64,000 bases of DNA from CAWAND01 sp963797485 (GCA_963797485.1 CAWCPF010000001.1:248001-312000); one strand, 5' to 3'; shown: positions 37,122-47,005, counted from the first letter of the stretch. Numbers and translations are program-made. Notes: generated by a model not told the origin, from the sequence alone.

Positions 37122-38761
37122 GGCAGCCTGCCCCCGGGTGCCAGATCGGCGGCGCTCATCCTGACCGGACGGGTGAGGTCGTAGAAGACATGGTAGGGGC
37201 CAATCCAGGCCTCCTCATAGCCAACCCCCTGCTCACTCAAGGCTTCCGCCAACGCCTCGTCCAGGGCCGGGTGCTGGGTCGTGATATAGGCCAATCGATG
37301 GCTGGCGTCGACGATGTCATCGTACGGCGGATAGCGGTCATCGCGGGAAGTGTAGCGAAAATCCGGATGATAGGGCAGCCTCGGGATGTAGATCAACCGC
37401 TCCTGAGACGCAAATGCCAGTGGGTAGGCCACCCAATAGTTGGTCAATCCGGCCGTCTCCGAATGCGCAACCAGAAAATCCACCAGGTCAGGCAAGTAGC
37501 TCGAGTCCACTTGGGCTACCGGATCGAACTGCGTGGTGATGCCGGGCGGACGGGTAAGCGCCGTTTGGGCCGTGCTGAGCAAGTTGTAGGCCAGCACCAC
37601 CCCGACAGCCGCCCACGCCAACCGGCGTCCCCTCCGGTTGGCCAGCCATACCGCGGCCGCGCCGGCGAACACCGACATGATCACCCACACGGGCAGGAAG
37701 TAGCGCCCACTGGGGTCTGCCCCAAATGGCGTGAGCACGAAGCCGGCCAGCAGCCATCCCCCCGTCCCGGCCAGCAGCCATGCGCCGGCGGGCTCGACGC
37801 CCAGGTCATGGCGGCGCAGAACCAACCAGCCGAGCACGCCGAGCCAGAACACCAGGACCAGCGGCGCCAGGGGCCATGCCAGGACCTGGATCGACCACGG
37901 CGCGCGCAGGCCCATCATCACCGTCGGGCCAAACAGCGCCAGGTTGGCAAGGTGCGAAGCCCACGACGCCAACCAACCCTGGGGAGAAGCGCCGGCGATG
38001 GCCGATCCGGCCAGCTCAGAAACCAGCGCCGGGAGGCCGTGGACTACGGCCCAGCCCCACCAGGGCGAGGCGCCGATGACGGCGCCGGCCATGGCGGCGG
38101 CGCCACAGGTAAGGCGCCCGCGGCGTTGCGGCGTCCGCCACCAGGCGATGGCGACTACCGGGGCCGAGGCCAGGCTGTAGATCAGGGTGAGTCCAAAAAC
38201 CCACAGCCCCAGACCCGCCAGGCCGCCCCAGGCTAAGAAAAGCCATGGCCTGGATGGGCCGCGGCGCAGGGCCAGAGCGGCCAGCAGCAACAGATTGCCG
38301 ATCAGCAGAGCTTCCCCGTAATCACCGATAGAGACGGTGGTGTAGAGCGAGACGCACACGGTGGGGATGGCCATCAACAACCCGGCGATGGTCGAAGCCG
38401 AGCGGGATGCGGTGATGTTCCATGCCAGACCATAGGTTGTGAGGATCGTCAGGAGATACAGCAGGGCTTGGACGGCGCGCATGACCCAAACCTGAGTCCC
38501 GGCGACGGCGAAACCGAGGGCGATCAACCAGGCATCCAGGCTGCCCATGTAGGCCTGGCCATAGAAGAACACCGGGCGTTCCCCCTGAAGGATGTGCCGC
38601 CCCATGAGCCCGACTATGGCCTCGTCCGAATTAAAGGGGACGGCGCCTGAGGCCATCAAGCCGGCCTTGAGAAGGGCGGCAATGACCAACGCCGCGAGCA
38701 GACCGGCGTGCCGTCGAACCAAGGATCCCCCCGGACCTGCCGGGGCGGGCTGGCGCGTCAA
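37118..38761 (-). CDS. polytopic GT-C/GT39-like glycosyltransferase
   Basis: 547 residues, about eleven hydrophobic segments. First loop: ASGAVPFNSDEAIVGLMGRH then QGERPVFFYGQAYMGSLDAW. The SDEA motif with YGQxYMGSLD is typical of one GT39-related subfamily. The C-terminal soluble part contains VDSSYLPDLVDFLVAHSETA and NYWVAYPLAFASQERLIYIP. The start used is TTG 38761; a downstream TTG (38722) with GGGGGG just ahead is an alternative. It is co-transcribed with the gene at 35655 and diverges from the plus-strand gene at 38819 across a short shared promoter region. Confidence 0.85.
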   Translation of the reverse strand: MTRQPAPAGPGGSLVRRHAGLLAALVIAALLKAGLMASGAVPFNSDEAIVGLMGRHILQGERPVFFYGQAYMGSLDAWLIALGFAVAGTQVWVMRAVQALLYLLTILTTYGLAWNITASRSASTIAGLLMAIPTVCVSLYTTVSIGDYGEALLIGNLLLLAALALRRGPSRPWLFLAWGGLAGLGLWVFGLTLIYSLASAPVVAIAWWRTPQRRGRLTCGAAAMAGAVIGASPWWGWAVVHGLPALVSELAGSAIAGASPQGWLASWASHLANLALFGPTVMMGLRAPWSIQVLAWPLAPLVLVFWLGVLGWLVLRRHDLGVEPAGAWLLAGTGGWLLAGFVLTPFGADPSGRYFLPVWVIMSVFAGAAAVWLANRRGRRLAWAAVGVVLAYNLLSTAQTALTRPPGITTQFDPVAQVDSSYLPDLVDFLVAHSETAGLTNYWVAYPLAFASQERLIYIPRLPYHPDFRYTSRDDRYPPYDDIVDASHRLAYITTQHPALDEALAEALSEQGVGYEEAWIGPYHVFYDLTRPVRMSAADLAPGGRLP

Positions 38762-38802
38762 CCTGGGGCCTGGACGGCGGCGACGCGGGCGCGCCGGGTC
38801 AT

Positions 38803-38811
38803 TGCTATAAT
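38803..38811 (+). promoter_or_regulatory. extended -10 promoter giving a leaderless glycosyltransferase mRNA
   Basis: TGCTATAAT (38803-38811) is a TGn-extended consensus -10 box ending 7 nt before the ATG at 38819. No Shine-Dalgarno sequence fits between them, so transcription and translation probably begin at the same base. Confidence 0.65.
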
Positions 38812-38818
38812 CCCCCCC

Positions 38819-40336
38819 ATGCCCCGCTGGCGGAACTCATGGTCGGCCGTGCTCATTTGCGCTTTGGCCCTGGCGGCTCGCCTCATCCCCGGTCCTCGAA
38901 CCATCGATGACGCCTACATCACCTTCCGCTACGCGCAAAACCTGGTCTCCGGTCATGGGTTGGTTTACAACCTCGGCGAGCACGTCCTCGGGACCACCAC
39001 CCCGCTCTACAGCCTGCTGATGGCGCTGCTATCCCTGCCGCTGGGCGGCTCGGCGGCGCCGTTCCCGGCCCTTGCATGGGTGTTCAATGCCAGCCTCGAC
39101 GCGTTGGCCTGCTGGCTTCTCATTCGACTGGGCGAGCAACTCGGCTGGCCCCGGGCCGGTCTGTTCACGGCGCTCATCTGGGCGGTGGCCCCCTGGTCGG
39201 TCACGTTCGCCATCGGGGGCATGGAAACCAGCCTGGTCGTGACTCTTCTTCTGGCGACATTCTACTTCTACTACACGCAGCGCCCAACCGCCGGCGCGGC
39301 CTGCGCGGCCCTCAGCCTGCTCACGCGACCCGACGCCGTGCTGTTCCTGGCCCCGCTGGGCATCGAACGGCTGCGGCAGCTTCGGTTGCCCATATCCGGC
39401 CGGGCTGTCCCCAGTTGGGCCTGGAAAGAGGTCGCGGCGCTGCTTGCCCCGCTCGGTCTATGGGGGATCATCGCCTGGCTGTATTATGGCCAGCCCCTCC
39501 CAAACTCGATTGCCGCCAAGCTGGCCGCCTACCGGCTGCCCCCCAACGCGGCCTTCATCCGGTTCTTGCAGCATTTCGCCACCCCCTTCCTCGGCCAAGA
39601 CACGCTTGGGAACACGTGGATCGCCATCGGCCTGGTCCTGTTTCCGGCCCTGTTTGTCCTTGGCGCGCTGATGGCCGTGCGCCGGTTCCCGCCGTCCTGG
39701 CCGATCTTCATGGCGCCTTGGCTGTATCTGGCGGTTTTTTCGCTTGCCAATCCGCTGATCTTCCGCTGGTACCTCACCCCTCCCCTGCCTTTCTACTTCC
39801 TGGGCATTGTGCTCGGGTTTGAGCGCCTGGGGGCCGACTTGCGCACACGGTGGGTGCCGATCGGCCTGGCCACAGCCGCCGCGGCCCTGACCCTCACCGG
39901 ATGGGTGATCCACCCATCCCAGGGCCCCGATCGACCGGCGCCGGATATGGCGTACACCGGGCTGGAGGAGCTGTACGAACGTGTGGGGAAAGAGCTGGCC
40001 GCCAGCGTGTTGCCCGGGCAGACGATCGCCGCCGGGGACATCGGCGCCCTGGGCTACACAACCGGGGCGCGCATGCTCGACACGCTGGGGCTGATTTCGC
40101 CCCAGAGCCTCCCCTACTACCCCCTCGATCCTTCTTTGTATGTGATCAACTATGCCATCCCCCCCAAGCTGATTTCGGACCTCCGGCCGGACTACGTTGT
40201 CTTGCTCGAGGTGTACGGGCGGCAGGGACTGCTGCGAGACGAGGATTTTGTGCGCGCCTACCGCCTGGTGGAGACCATCCCTACCGACATTTACGGAAGC
40301 CACGGGCTCTTCGTCTTTGCTCTGGCAAACAAGTGA
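38819..40336 (+). CDS. polytopic GT-C type glycosyltransferase-like protein
   Basis: 505 residues from the ATG at 38819 (MPRWRNSWSAVLICALALAA), about ten hydrophobic segments. First loop: GPRTIDDAYITFRYAQNLVS, then GLVYNLGEHVLGTTTPLYSL, giving the DDAYIT motif of a large GT-C subfamily. GGMETSLVVTLLLATF and SLLTRPDAVLFLAPLG follow. The C-terminal domain carries IAAGDIGALGYTTGARMLDT and LGLISPQSLPYYPLDPS. Clear paralogue of the 27177 gene. Its stop overlaps the next start as GTGA, so the two form an operon. Confidence 0.88.
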   Translation: MPRWRNSWSAVLICALALAARLIPGPRTIDDAYITFRYAQNLVSGHGLVYNLGEHVLGTTTPLYSLLMALLSLPLGGSAAPFPALAWVFNASLDALACWLLIRLGEQLGWPRAGLFTALIWAVAPWSVTFAIGGMETSLVVTLLLATFYFYYTQRPTAGAACAALSLLTRPDAVLFLAPLGIERLRQLRLPISGRAVPSWAWKEVAALLAPLGLWGIIAWLYYGQPLPNSIAAKLAAYRLPPNAAFIRFLQHFATPFLGQDTLGNTWIAIGLVLFPALFVLGALMAVRRFPPSWPIFMAPWLYLAVFSLANPLIFRWYLTPPLPFYFLGIVLGFERLGADLRTRWVPIGLATAAAALTLTGWVIHPSQGPDRPAPDMAYTGLEELYERVGKELAASVLPGQTIAAGDIGALGYTTGARMLDTLGLISPQSLPYYPLDPSLYVINYAIPPKLISDLRPDYVVLLEVYGRQGLLRDEDFVRAYRLVETIPTDIYGSHGLFVFALANK

Positions 40337-40348
40337 AAAACTTCACAA
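40331..40348. promoter_or_regulatory. near-perfect palindrome AAGTGA-N6-TCACAA
   Basis: GTGA (40333-40336) and TCAC (40343-40346) are spaced six bases. The right arm is the full TCACAA and the left arm has AAGTGA instead of TTGTGA. It overlaps the GTG start of the following gene. Related to the sites at 32358, 48622 and 61358. Confidence 0.3.
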
Positions 40349-41638
40349 ACCCAGGCATGGCCGCCGGTGTGGTGATCCTGATCCTGACCGCCTATCAACT
40401 CGCCACCTTGCCAGGGGTCCCGTTCCACCCGGATGAAAGTTCGCTGTTGTATCAGAGCGCCGATCTGGAGACCTGGCTGACCCATCCCCTGGACCTTGCC
40501 TGGAGGCCGGGGGGCATGCCGGACGACCCTCGCAACTACCGGGCGCTGAACGCCCCGTTGGCCAAATATGTGCTCGGCTTTGGCCGGCGTGCAGCCGGCT
40601 TTGGACCCGAGGCCGTTTCAGTCGACTGGGACTGGAGCAAGACCTGGGACGAGAATGACGCCGCCGGCGCCCTGCCCCCCGACCGGCTGTTGCTCGCAGG
40701 TCGGTGGGCCAGCACACTCATGATTCCGCTCTCCCTGATCTTCATCTATCTGACGGGGGTAGAGATCGGCGGCGCCGGCGTCGGCTTGCTGGCTGTGCTC
40801 GTGGTCGGGACCCAGCCTCTGGTGTTGCTGCATGCCGCGCCGGGCGATGGCCGAAGGCGCGCTGCTGTTCGGAATGTCCTTTGCAGTTTGGGGCGTGGCC
40901 AGTCTGGGGAAGCGTCCCTGGGCGGCGGGCGCGGGATCGGCCCTGGCCGTGGCTGCCAAGCAATCGGCTGCCCCGCTGGCGCTGACGGGCCTGGCTGCCA
41001 GCTTGTGGCCCGAAGCCCAGGGCGATCGGCGGCCGCGCATGGGCCATGGGCTTGCATTCGTGGCCGCGGCCGCGCTGGTCAGCCTGGCGCTCCAACCGTT
41101 CTTCTGGCTGCACCCGCTGGGCGCGGCCGAGGAGGCGCTGCGGGCGCGTCAGGCGCTGGTCGAGGCGCAGGTGCGCGATCTGGCCCTGGTCGAGCCCGAT
41201 CGTATTCTGGCTGCGCCCGGCCAGCGACTGGCGGCCATGATCGGCGAGGTGTTCATCATCCCCCCGCAGCTCTCCGAGGTCGGCAACTACCTGGCGCAGA
41301 CCGCCGAAGCCGATCGGGCCTATCTCGCCGATCCGGCCCATCGGCTGTTCCGAGGCTTCGGATGGGGGGGCCTGGTGCTGGCGGCCACGCTGCTCGGCCT
41401 GGGCCTGAGCCTGCTCCCCGGCGGACGCTCACGCGGCGCCGTCGTGGGCAGCCGGTTTCTGGCCGCGGCTGGTTTGCTCGAAGCGGTCTTTTTGTTGGCT
41501 GTGAACCCGCTCCCAGTCCAACGCTACTACCTGCCGCTGATCCCGTTTGTCGGGCTGTGGGCGGCGTATGCGGTGGCGGATCTGGCCGGCCGGGTGGGAA
41601 GGTTGCGTCGCGCCGGCGCGCCGGCGCCTGCGATCTGA
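40333..41638 (+). CDS. polytopic glycosyltransferase-like membrane protein, frameshifted
   Basis: About 434 residues. The GTG start at 40333 overlaps the preceding stop (GTGA). Early residues: VKNFTNPGMAAGVVILILTA, then LPGVPFHPDESSLLYQSADL, in which DES sits at the GT39-type catalytic position. The frame breaks near 40838: one extra C separates LVLLHAA from RAMAEGALLFGMSFAVWGVA, which restores a common 'R.AMaEgallf' motif of this family. The rest runs through LALQPFFWLHPLG to NPLPVQRYYLPLIPFVGLWA and AYAVADLAG. Enzyme specificity unknown. It converges on rpoD across 68 bp with no obvious terminator. Confidence 0.83.
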
Positions 41639-41706
41639 TCCCCGCCATCCAGACGCGCCGAATTCCGCCAGCCATGGGCCGGCCGCCGTCGAGAAGACAG
41701 ACGTTG

Positions 41707-42978
41707 TCAGTCGCGCAGGTAGTCGGCCAGCTTACGCCGCCGGCTAGGGTGTCGGAGCCGGCTCAGCGCTTGAGCCTCGATCTGTCGGACGCGCTCGCGG
41801 GTCACGCCCATCTTGCGCCCCACCTCTTCGAGGGTGTAGCTTTGGCCGTCGAGCAGGCCGTAGCGCAGCTGCAAGATGCGCGCTTCACGGGGTGGGAGAT
41901 CAAACAGGACCTCCTCCACATGCTGGCGCAGCAGTGAATGGGTCACTGTCTCGGCCGGGGCCGGGCTCTCGCGGTCCTCGACGAAATCCGCCAGGACCGA
42001 ATCCTCGTCCTCGTCCATCGGCGTCTCGAGCGACACCGGACGGCGTGAGACCTGGATCATGGTCTCAACTTTCTTCAACGGCACCTCGAGCTCGACCGCC
42101 ATCTCGTCCAGGGTGGGCTCCCGGCCCAGCCGCTGTGTCAGACGGTGGGTTGTGCGCAGCAGCTTGTTGATCTGGTCGCCCATGTGAACCGGGACCCGGA
42201 TGGTGCGCCCCTGGTCGGCGATGGCGCGAGTGACCGCCTGGCGGATCCACCAGGTGGCGTAGGTCGAGAACTTGTGTCCGCGCTGGTATTCAAACTTCTT
42301 GGTGGCGCGGATCAATCCGATGTTGCCCTCCTGGATCAAGTCAAGGAAGGGCACACCGCGCCCCATGTAGCGTTTGGCCACACTGACCACCAGGCGCGAG
42401 TTGGCCGTGATCAGATGCTCGCGCGCCGCCCAGCCGTCCTCGACCATCTCCTGAAGTTTGGATTGCATGGGGTGCGGCGGGGAGACGCTGGCCATCTTGA
42501 CCCGCGCCATGCGGCCGCGTTCGATGCGCTTGGCCAGATCGACTTCCTCTTTAGCCGTCAGCAGCGGCACCCTGCCGACTTCCTTCAGATAAAGGCCGAC
42601 GCTGTCATCGATGTCCAGGCTGGCGAGTTCGACCGGCCCTTCCGGTTCATCCGACGACTCTCTGGACGCCATATCATCGTCCGAGGCGTCTTCCCCGGCC
42701 TCCATCACCGTGACGCCGGCCGCCGTCAAGGCCGCGAACAGTTCGTCCACCAGGTCGATATCTTCTTCGGCCTCGGGGAGCACCCTGGCGATATCGTCAT
42801 ACGTCAGGTAGCCATGCTCACGGCCATAGTCGACCAGCTTGCGGATCGCCCCCTCCTGCAGCTCCGCCCCGCCGTCGGGCGTTTCCTGGATCGGCAATCC
42901 AAAGCTCAACTGGGTCGGCGCGAGGGTTTCCGACTTGCCTTGAATCGGTGCGGCAGTTCGTCTGCGTTTGGTTTTCAT
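41707..42978 (-). CDS. rpoD: primary sigma factor RpoD/SigA
   Basis: 423 residues. Region 1.1-like N-terminus (~40-100, IRKLVDYGREHGYLTYDDIA) and an acidic linker precede region 1.2 (DSVGLYLKEVGRVPLLTAKE). Regions 2.1-2.4 are ITANSRLVVSVAKRYMGRG, PFLDLIQEGNIGLIRATKKF and GHKFSTYATWWIRQAVTRAI. Region 3 is VHMGDQINKLLRTTHRLTQR. Region 4 is LPPREARILQLRYGLLDGQS and YTLEEVGRKMGVTRERVRQI. Length and a complete region 1.1-4.2 set indicate the housekeeping sigma factor. Its own promoter (42986-43014) lies 7 nt before the ATG. Confidence 0.97.
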   Translation of the reverse strand: MKTKRRRTAAPIQGKSETLAPTQLSFGLPIQETPDGGAELQEGAIRKLVDYGREHGYLTYDDIARVLPEAEEDIDLVDELFAALTAAGVTVMEAGEDASDDDMASRESSDEPEGPVELASLDIDDSVGLYLKEVGRVPLLTAKEEVDLAKRIERGRMARVKMASVSPPHPMQSKLQEMVEDGWAAREHLITANSRLVVSVAKRYMGRGVPFLDLIQEGNIGLIRATKKFEYQRGHKFSTYATWWIRQAVTRAIADQGRTIRVPVHMGDQINKLLRTTHRLTQRLGREPTLDEMAVELEVPLKKVETMIQVSRRPVSLETPMDEDEDSVLADFVEDRESPAPAETVTHSLLRQHVEEVLFDLPPREARILQLRYGLLDGQSYTLEEVGRKMGVTRERVRQIEAQALSRLRHPSRRRKLADYLRD

Positions 42979-42985
42979 CGTGTCC

Positions 42986-43014
42986 AGAATACTGAAAATC
43001 AGCCCTCAATGCAA
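42986..43014 (-). promoter_or_regulatory. rpoD promoter, leaderless arrangement
   Basis: Minus strand: TTGCAT (43009-43014), 17 bp, TATTCT (42986-42991), then 7 nt to the rpoD ATG. No ribosome binding site fits, so the message is predicted to be leaderless. Confidence 0.6.
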
Positions 43015-43077
43015 CGGGCGCCCAACCCATGACCCCATGACGGAGGTAACCGGTATAATCCGGTTTGCTCCCTGGCT

Positions 43078-43714
43078 TCAGGGCGTCGGGGAAGGCGTTG
43101 GCGGCTCAGTTGGAGAAGGCGGCGTCGATGAAGGGGCGACGGCCTCGGTGGCCGACTTTGGAAGGAGACGGCGCGGCGGTTGACAGCGGCGGCTCATCCG
43201 TCAGGCCGGTGACGGAGCCGAGGCTGTAGCTGCTGACGAAGTAAACCGTGTCGGCCTCCGGACGTTTGACGTACACCACCCCACCGGTGGGCGAGGTCTG
43301 GCCCACCAGAAGACCAAGCTGGCTGCCATCGTTCATACCCAGCGTGATTCGCCAGCCGGGATTATCCAGCCCGTAGGCTGCCAGATCGGCTCCCGAGACG
43401 CTGTCGCTGGGGATCAGGCTGACCAGGCTGTCGGCGGCGATCTCAAGCCGGCCCACATCGGCCGAGCCCGCGGGCTGATCCAGCGCCCAACCAGCCGTCT
43501 GGTCCCGGTGCGCTTCGACCACGGTCCCGGTCTCGAGCGCCTCTATCTTAAGCGAATGGATATCTTCAGGAGCCACCGACCACAAAGGGGCCGGCGTGGC
43601 CGTGGCGTCAGCCGGGGGGCCGGCCTCCGGGCGCGCCTGAGTCCACCACATCAGGGCCAAGAGCGAAACAGCAAAGATCCCCAGGACGATCCACGTGCTC
43701 CGACGGATCATCAA
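43078..43714 (-). CDS. DUF4340-type membrane-anchored protein, frameshifted at the C-terminus
   Basis: About 212 residues. N-terminal TM anchor (STWIVLGIFAVSLLALMWWT), a Thr/Pro/Ala spacer, then the DUF4340-like beta domain: LWSVAPEDIHSLKIEALETG, GWALDQPAGSADVGRLE and GLDNPGWRITLGMNDGSQ. GVVYVKRPEADTVYFVSSYS follows. Near 43155 one extra base converts the expected low-complexity tail (TEAVAPSSTPPSPTEPPTPS) into HRGRRPFIDAAFSN and an early stop at 43106; the corrected stop is at 43078. DUF4340 proteins commonly follow GldG-like proteins in ABC exporter sets of unknown cargo. Confidence 0.82.
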
Positions 43715-43725
43715 AGGTTAGGTCC

Positions 43726-45284
43726 TCAACCGCGGCGGCGGCGCTGCCACCACACCCCCACCCCCAGGGCGAGGACGCCTCCCGGCAGCAGCACGATCGT
43801 CAACAGGAACACCAGTCCGAGGGTCTCCACCGACGGCGGGGCGACGAATTTGGAGGTCGATTGTTTGGGCGTCAGATCGATCAGGGTGTCCTGTTTGGCC
43901 GCCCAGTCGATGCTGTTGACCAGCATGTCGCCGTCGGCGTAATTGAAGTAGTAGGCATTGTCGGCGAACTCCGAATCACCGAAGACTACGATGCGCGCCC
44001 CGGTCGCCGAATTGACCCCCACCACGCCGACCGGCAGTGGACCCGGGAAGTCGGCGCCCTCGTCGTACTGGGCCTGGTCGGAGTCGATCACCTTTTGGAT
44101 ATCGGTTTCGCCCCACGACGCCTGGCTCGAGTTAACCAGCACCGTTACGCTCCGGCTGGCATTCTCGGCGGTGCCCACCGACAGGCTGCGGGCCGTGGGG
44201 TAGACCGTGGTTTGGCCCTGCAGCCGCTGCGTGATGGGATGATCCGCGTAGCTCGAGGCCAGGCCGGCCAGGGGCAGAGCCGAACTGAAATCCACCACCA
44301 GATCGTCCTGCAGGTCGATGCCCCACGCTTGGACCAGGTCGGCCGCCAGCGGATCGCTGCCCGGCTTAATCTGCGACGTGAGACTGGGCTCATATAGGAC
44401 CACCAGCGATCCACCCTTTGCCTGGTAATCGTCGAGCATCTTGACCTCGTCGACGGAAAGCGGCAGCTGCGGGCCAGCAATGATGACCGCGTTGGCGTCC
44501 TCCGGCACCTGGGCCAGGCTGAGCAGGTTGAGCGCGCTGACGGTGTAGTTCTTGGCTTGCAGCGACGCCTCAAGTTGGCTGTAGCCCGTATCGTCGGCCA
44601 ACGTGACGTCGTGCTCGCCATGACCGGTCAAGAAGTAGAGAGTGCGCGTCCCCGGGTTCGAAACCCGCACCAGAGCCGAGGTGAGTTCCTGCTCATTGAC
44701 CGGCTGCACCACCGTGGTCTGGTCGGCCATGACCACCACAATGCTGCCGTCCTTGGTGACGCCATACTGTCGGGCCGCGGCGGGATTCTGGTTGGGGTCA
44801 ATGAACTCAAAGGAGAGATTGCCCTGGCTATGGGCCTGATACTGCTCGAGGAGCGGGCGGATCGAGTCCCGCGAACCGGACAGATTGGGCGTGTAGAAAC
44901 CCCTAAGCTGGACCGGCTGCGAGAGCTGCTCGAGAAGTTCTTGATGGTCTCGGGGGCCAGGCTGTACTGCTGGTCCTCGGTGAAATCCCAGCTTTTGGGA
45001 TTCTGAGTTACGAGATAGTTGACCACGACGGCGATGCCGATGACCGCCAGGCTGAGCAAGAGCGCGTTGCTCCCGTAGCGCGCCTGCCGGCCGGAAAGCC
45101 AGCCGCGAACCCGCGCCGGATCGAGCAGCACACCGGCCGCCAGGCCGAGGACGAACAAACCCAATCCGACTTGAAAGACCACATCGGTCTGGCGCGTGAG
45201 GATGTAGCGTACGGCGTCGGCCATCAGGATCACCAGGCCGGCGAGAAAGGCGTAGGTCGACAGCTTCGGCCGATCGAAGCTCAT
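43726..45284 (-). CDS. GldG-like ABC-associated extracytoplasmic protein, frameshifted
   Basis: About 520 residues from the ATG at 45284, which overlaps the permease stop (ATGA) and has GGAG upstream. N-terminal TM helices (LAGLVILMADAVRYILT, VGLGLFVLGLAAGVLL, LLLSLAVIGIAVVVNYLV) precede the ABC_transp_aux domain: DFTEDQQYSLAPETIKN, a break near 44942 (one base missing), then LLEQLSQPVQLRGFYTPNL. TLYFLTGHGEHDVTLADDTG, VIIAGPQLPLSVDEVKMLDD and RIVVFGDSEFADNAYYFNYA follow. A C-terminal TM helix anchors the other end. In Bacteroidetes GldA/F/G is linked to gliding; outside that phylum the substrate is unknown. Confidence 0.88.
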
Positions 45285-46012
45285 CCCCATCTCCTGGCCT
45301 GGATGACCTGGGCGCCGAGGAACAGGGCCACGACGGTCACGCTGAGGTAATACGTGACATCGGTGAGCTGCAGCACGCCAAGGTAAAGATTGTTGTAGAA
45401 GTGATCGACCATGCCCAGGTAGCCTGCCACTTCGCTCACCAGCCCGCTTCCGCTCCCCAACGCGCCGATGACCCACAGCCCGAGCAGCGCGCCTTCGGTC
45501 CCCAGAAAGGCCACAAAGGGGTTGGTGAACACGCCCGACACCAGCGTGCCGATTCCCAACATGGCGCTTAGGAGCAGCCCCAGCCCCAGGTACGCGGTGA
45601 CCAGCACGCCCTGGTCGATCCCGGGTTGGGTCATGCGTTCCATGATCCAGGGGTAGATCCATGTCGGGAGCACAATCACCAGCATGAAACCCAGCGCCCC
45701 CAGCCACTTCCCGACCACCAGCTCGGCGTCTCGGACGGGCGCCGTCAGCAGCAGCTCGAGCGTCCCCATCCGTTGTTCATCGGCCAGCAGGCGCATGGTC
45801 AGAAGCGGCGTGATAAACACCAGGATCGTGATCATCGGCCCCATGACAATTCGGCCGTCGGGGGTGATCTGGCCCGTCTGTAGACCGAAGTTGATGTTCA
45901 CATAGAAGAGGAAACCGAGGATTAGATACAGCATTGCCGCCAGGGCATAGGCCAGGGGGGAGGTGAAATACTGCTTGAATTCCTTGGAAGCGATGACCCA
46001 CACGTTGTGCAT
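45281..46012 (-). CDS. ABC-2 type permease, GldF-like
   Basis: 243 residues from the ATG at 46012 (MHNVWVIASKEFKQYFTSPL); an in-frame upstream start at 46039 would overlap the ATPase gene. Six TM helices in the ABC-2 pattern: AYALAAMLYLILGFLFYVNI, MITILVFITPLLTMRLLADE then QRMGTLELLLTAPV (the usual cytoplasmic loop). MLVIVLPTWIYPWIM, LLLSAMLGIGTLVSGVF, FLGTEGALLGLWVIGALGSG and a C-terminal helix complete it. It pairs with the ATPase at 46017 and the GldG-like protein at 43726. Confidence 0.92.
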   Translation of the reverse strand: MHNVWVIASKEFKQYFTSPLAYALAAMLYLILGFLFYVNINFGLQTGQITPDGRIVMGPMITILVFITPLLTMRLLADEQRMGTLELLLTAPVRDAELVVGKWLGALGFMLVIVLPTWIYPWIMERMTQPGIDQGVLVTAYLGLGLLLSAMLGIGTLVSGVFTNPFVAFLGTEGALLGLWVIGALGSGSGLVSEVAGYLGMVDHFYNNLYLGVLQLTDVTYYLSVTVVALFLGAQVIQARRWG

Positions 46013-46016
46013 GAAC

Positions 46017-46961
46017 TCAGCCCTCGTCCGCGTGTCCATCCGGATGCTGCTCGCGCGTGAGCTGAAGGAAGATCTCTTCCAGACTCACCCCGGTCGACCC
46101 CAGCTCCAGCAGATCGAAACCGGCGCCCACGAGCCGCCGGGCAATCTCCGGGCGCACGTCGCGGCCGGGTGACGTGGTGACTTCGTACAGGTTGGGCTCC
46201 GCCCCCTGGCTGACATGAGTGACGCCGGGCAGGTCCTGCAGGTTGGAGGTGACCTCCTCCAGGCTGGCCAGCGCGCGCACGACCAGACGCTCGGCGCCCG
46301 CCATCTGGGCCTGCAGATTGCCGGGGAAGTCCTCGGCCACGATGGTGCCATTGTTGATGATCAGCACCCGGTCGCAGATTTGCTGGGCTTCGGAAAGAAT
46401 GTGAGTGGACAACAGCACGGTGCGCTCTTTGCCCAGGTCCTGGATCAGCTTGCGGACCTCGATGATCTGGCCCGGATCGAGCCCGATCGTCGGTTCGTCC
46501 AGGATCAGCACTTCGGGCTGGTGCACCAGAGCCTGGCCCAGCCCGACGCGCTGGCGCATGCCTTTGGACAAGCTGCCGATCAGGCTGTCCTGGCGCTCCT
46601 CAAGGTGGATTTCCTCGAGCACATCGTCGACGCGCTCATCCAGCTCCTCGACATGCCGCAGGTTGCCCATGAAGGTCAGATAATCCCGCACGCTCATGTC
46701 GGGATAAAGCGGCACGGTCTCGGGGAGATAGCCGATGCGCCGGCGGACCTCGAGAGACTGGTCGATGACGTCAAAACCGGCCACGGTGGCCGTCCCCGAA
46801 GTCGGCGGCATGTAGCCGGTGAGAATACGCATGGTGGTGGTCTTGCCAGCGCCGTTGGGGCCGAGGAAGCCGAGGATCTCTCCCTGGCGGGCGTCGAAAT
46901 TCAGTCCCCGGATGGCGGCCGTGGCGCCGTAGTACTTGGTCAGGTTCTTGACTTCGATCAT
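46017..46961 (-). CDS. ABC transporter ATPase, GldA-like
   Basis: 314 residues from the ATG at 46961 (MIEVKNLTKYYGATAAIRGL). Walker A LGPNGAGKTTTMRILTGYMP, Q-loop GYLPETVPLYPDMSV, signature SLSKGMRQRVGLGQAL, Walker B VLILDEPTIGLDPGQI and H-loop LLSTHILSEAQQ. The C-terminal ~90 residues are the regulatory extension common in GldA-like ATPases (VVRALASLEEVTSNLQDLPG). First gene of a four-gene set with permease, GldG-like and DUF4340 proteins. It is preceded by a leader with a strong terminator hairpin. Confidence 0.95.
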   Translation of the reverse strand: MIEVKNLTKYYGATAAIRGLNFDARQGEILGFLGPNGAGKTTTMRILTGYMPPTSGTATVAGFDVIDQSLEVRRRIGYLPETVPLYPDMSVRDYLTFMGNLRHVEELDERVDDVLEEIHLEERQDSLIGSLSKGMRQRVGLGQALVHQPEVLILDEPTIGLDPGQIIEVRKLIQDLGKERTVLLSTHILSEAQQICDRVLIINNGTIVAEDFPGNLQAQMAGAERLVVRALASLEEVTSNLQDLPGVTHVSQGAEPNLYEVTTSPGRDVRPEIARRLVGAGFDLLELGSTGVSLEEIFLQLTREQHPDGHADEG

Positions 46962-47005
46962 GGCCCTCTCGCGCCGACGCGGTTTTCCCTTGGCTCGAGG
47001 CCATG

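Noticed and set aside
43054..43059. Consensus TATAAT on the plus strand upstream of rpoD.
   Set aside because: It has no -35, and the only downstream plus-strand frame is antisense to the DUF4340 gene. The rpoD start on the other strand has a better promoter at 42986-43014.
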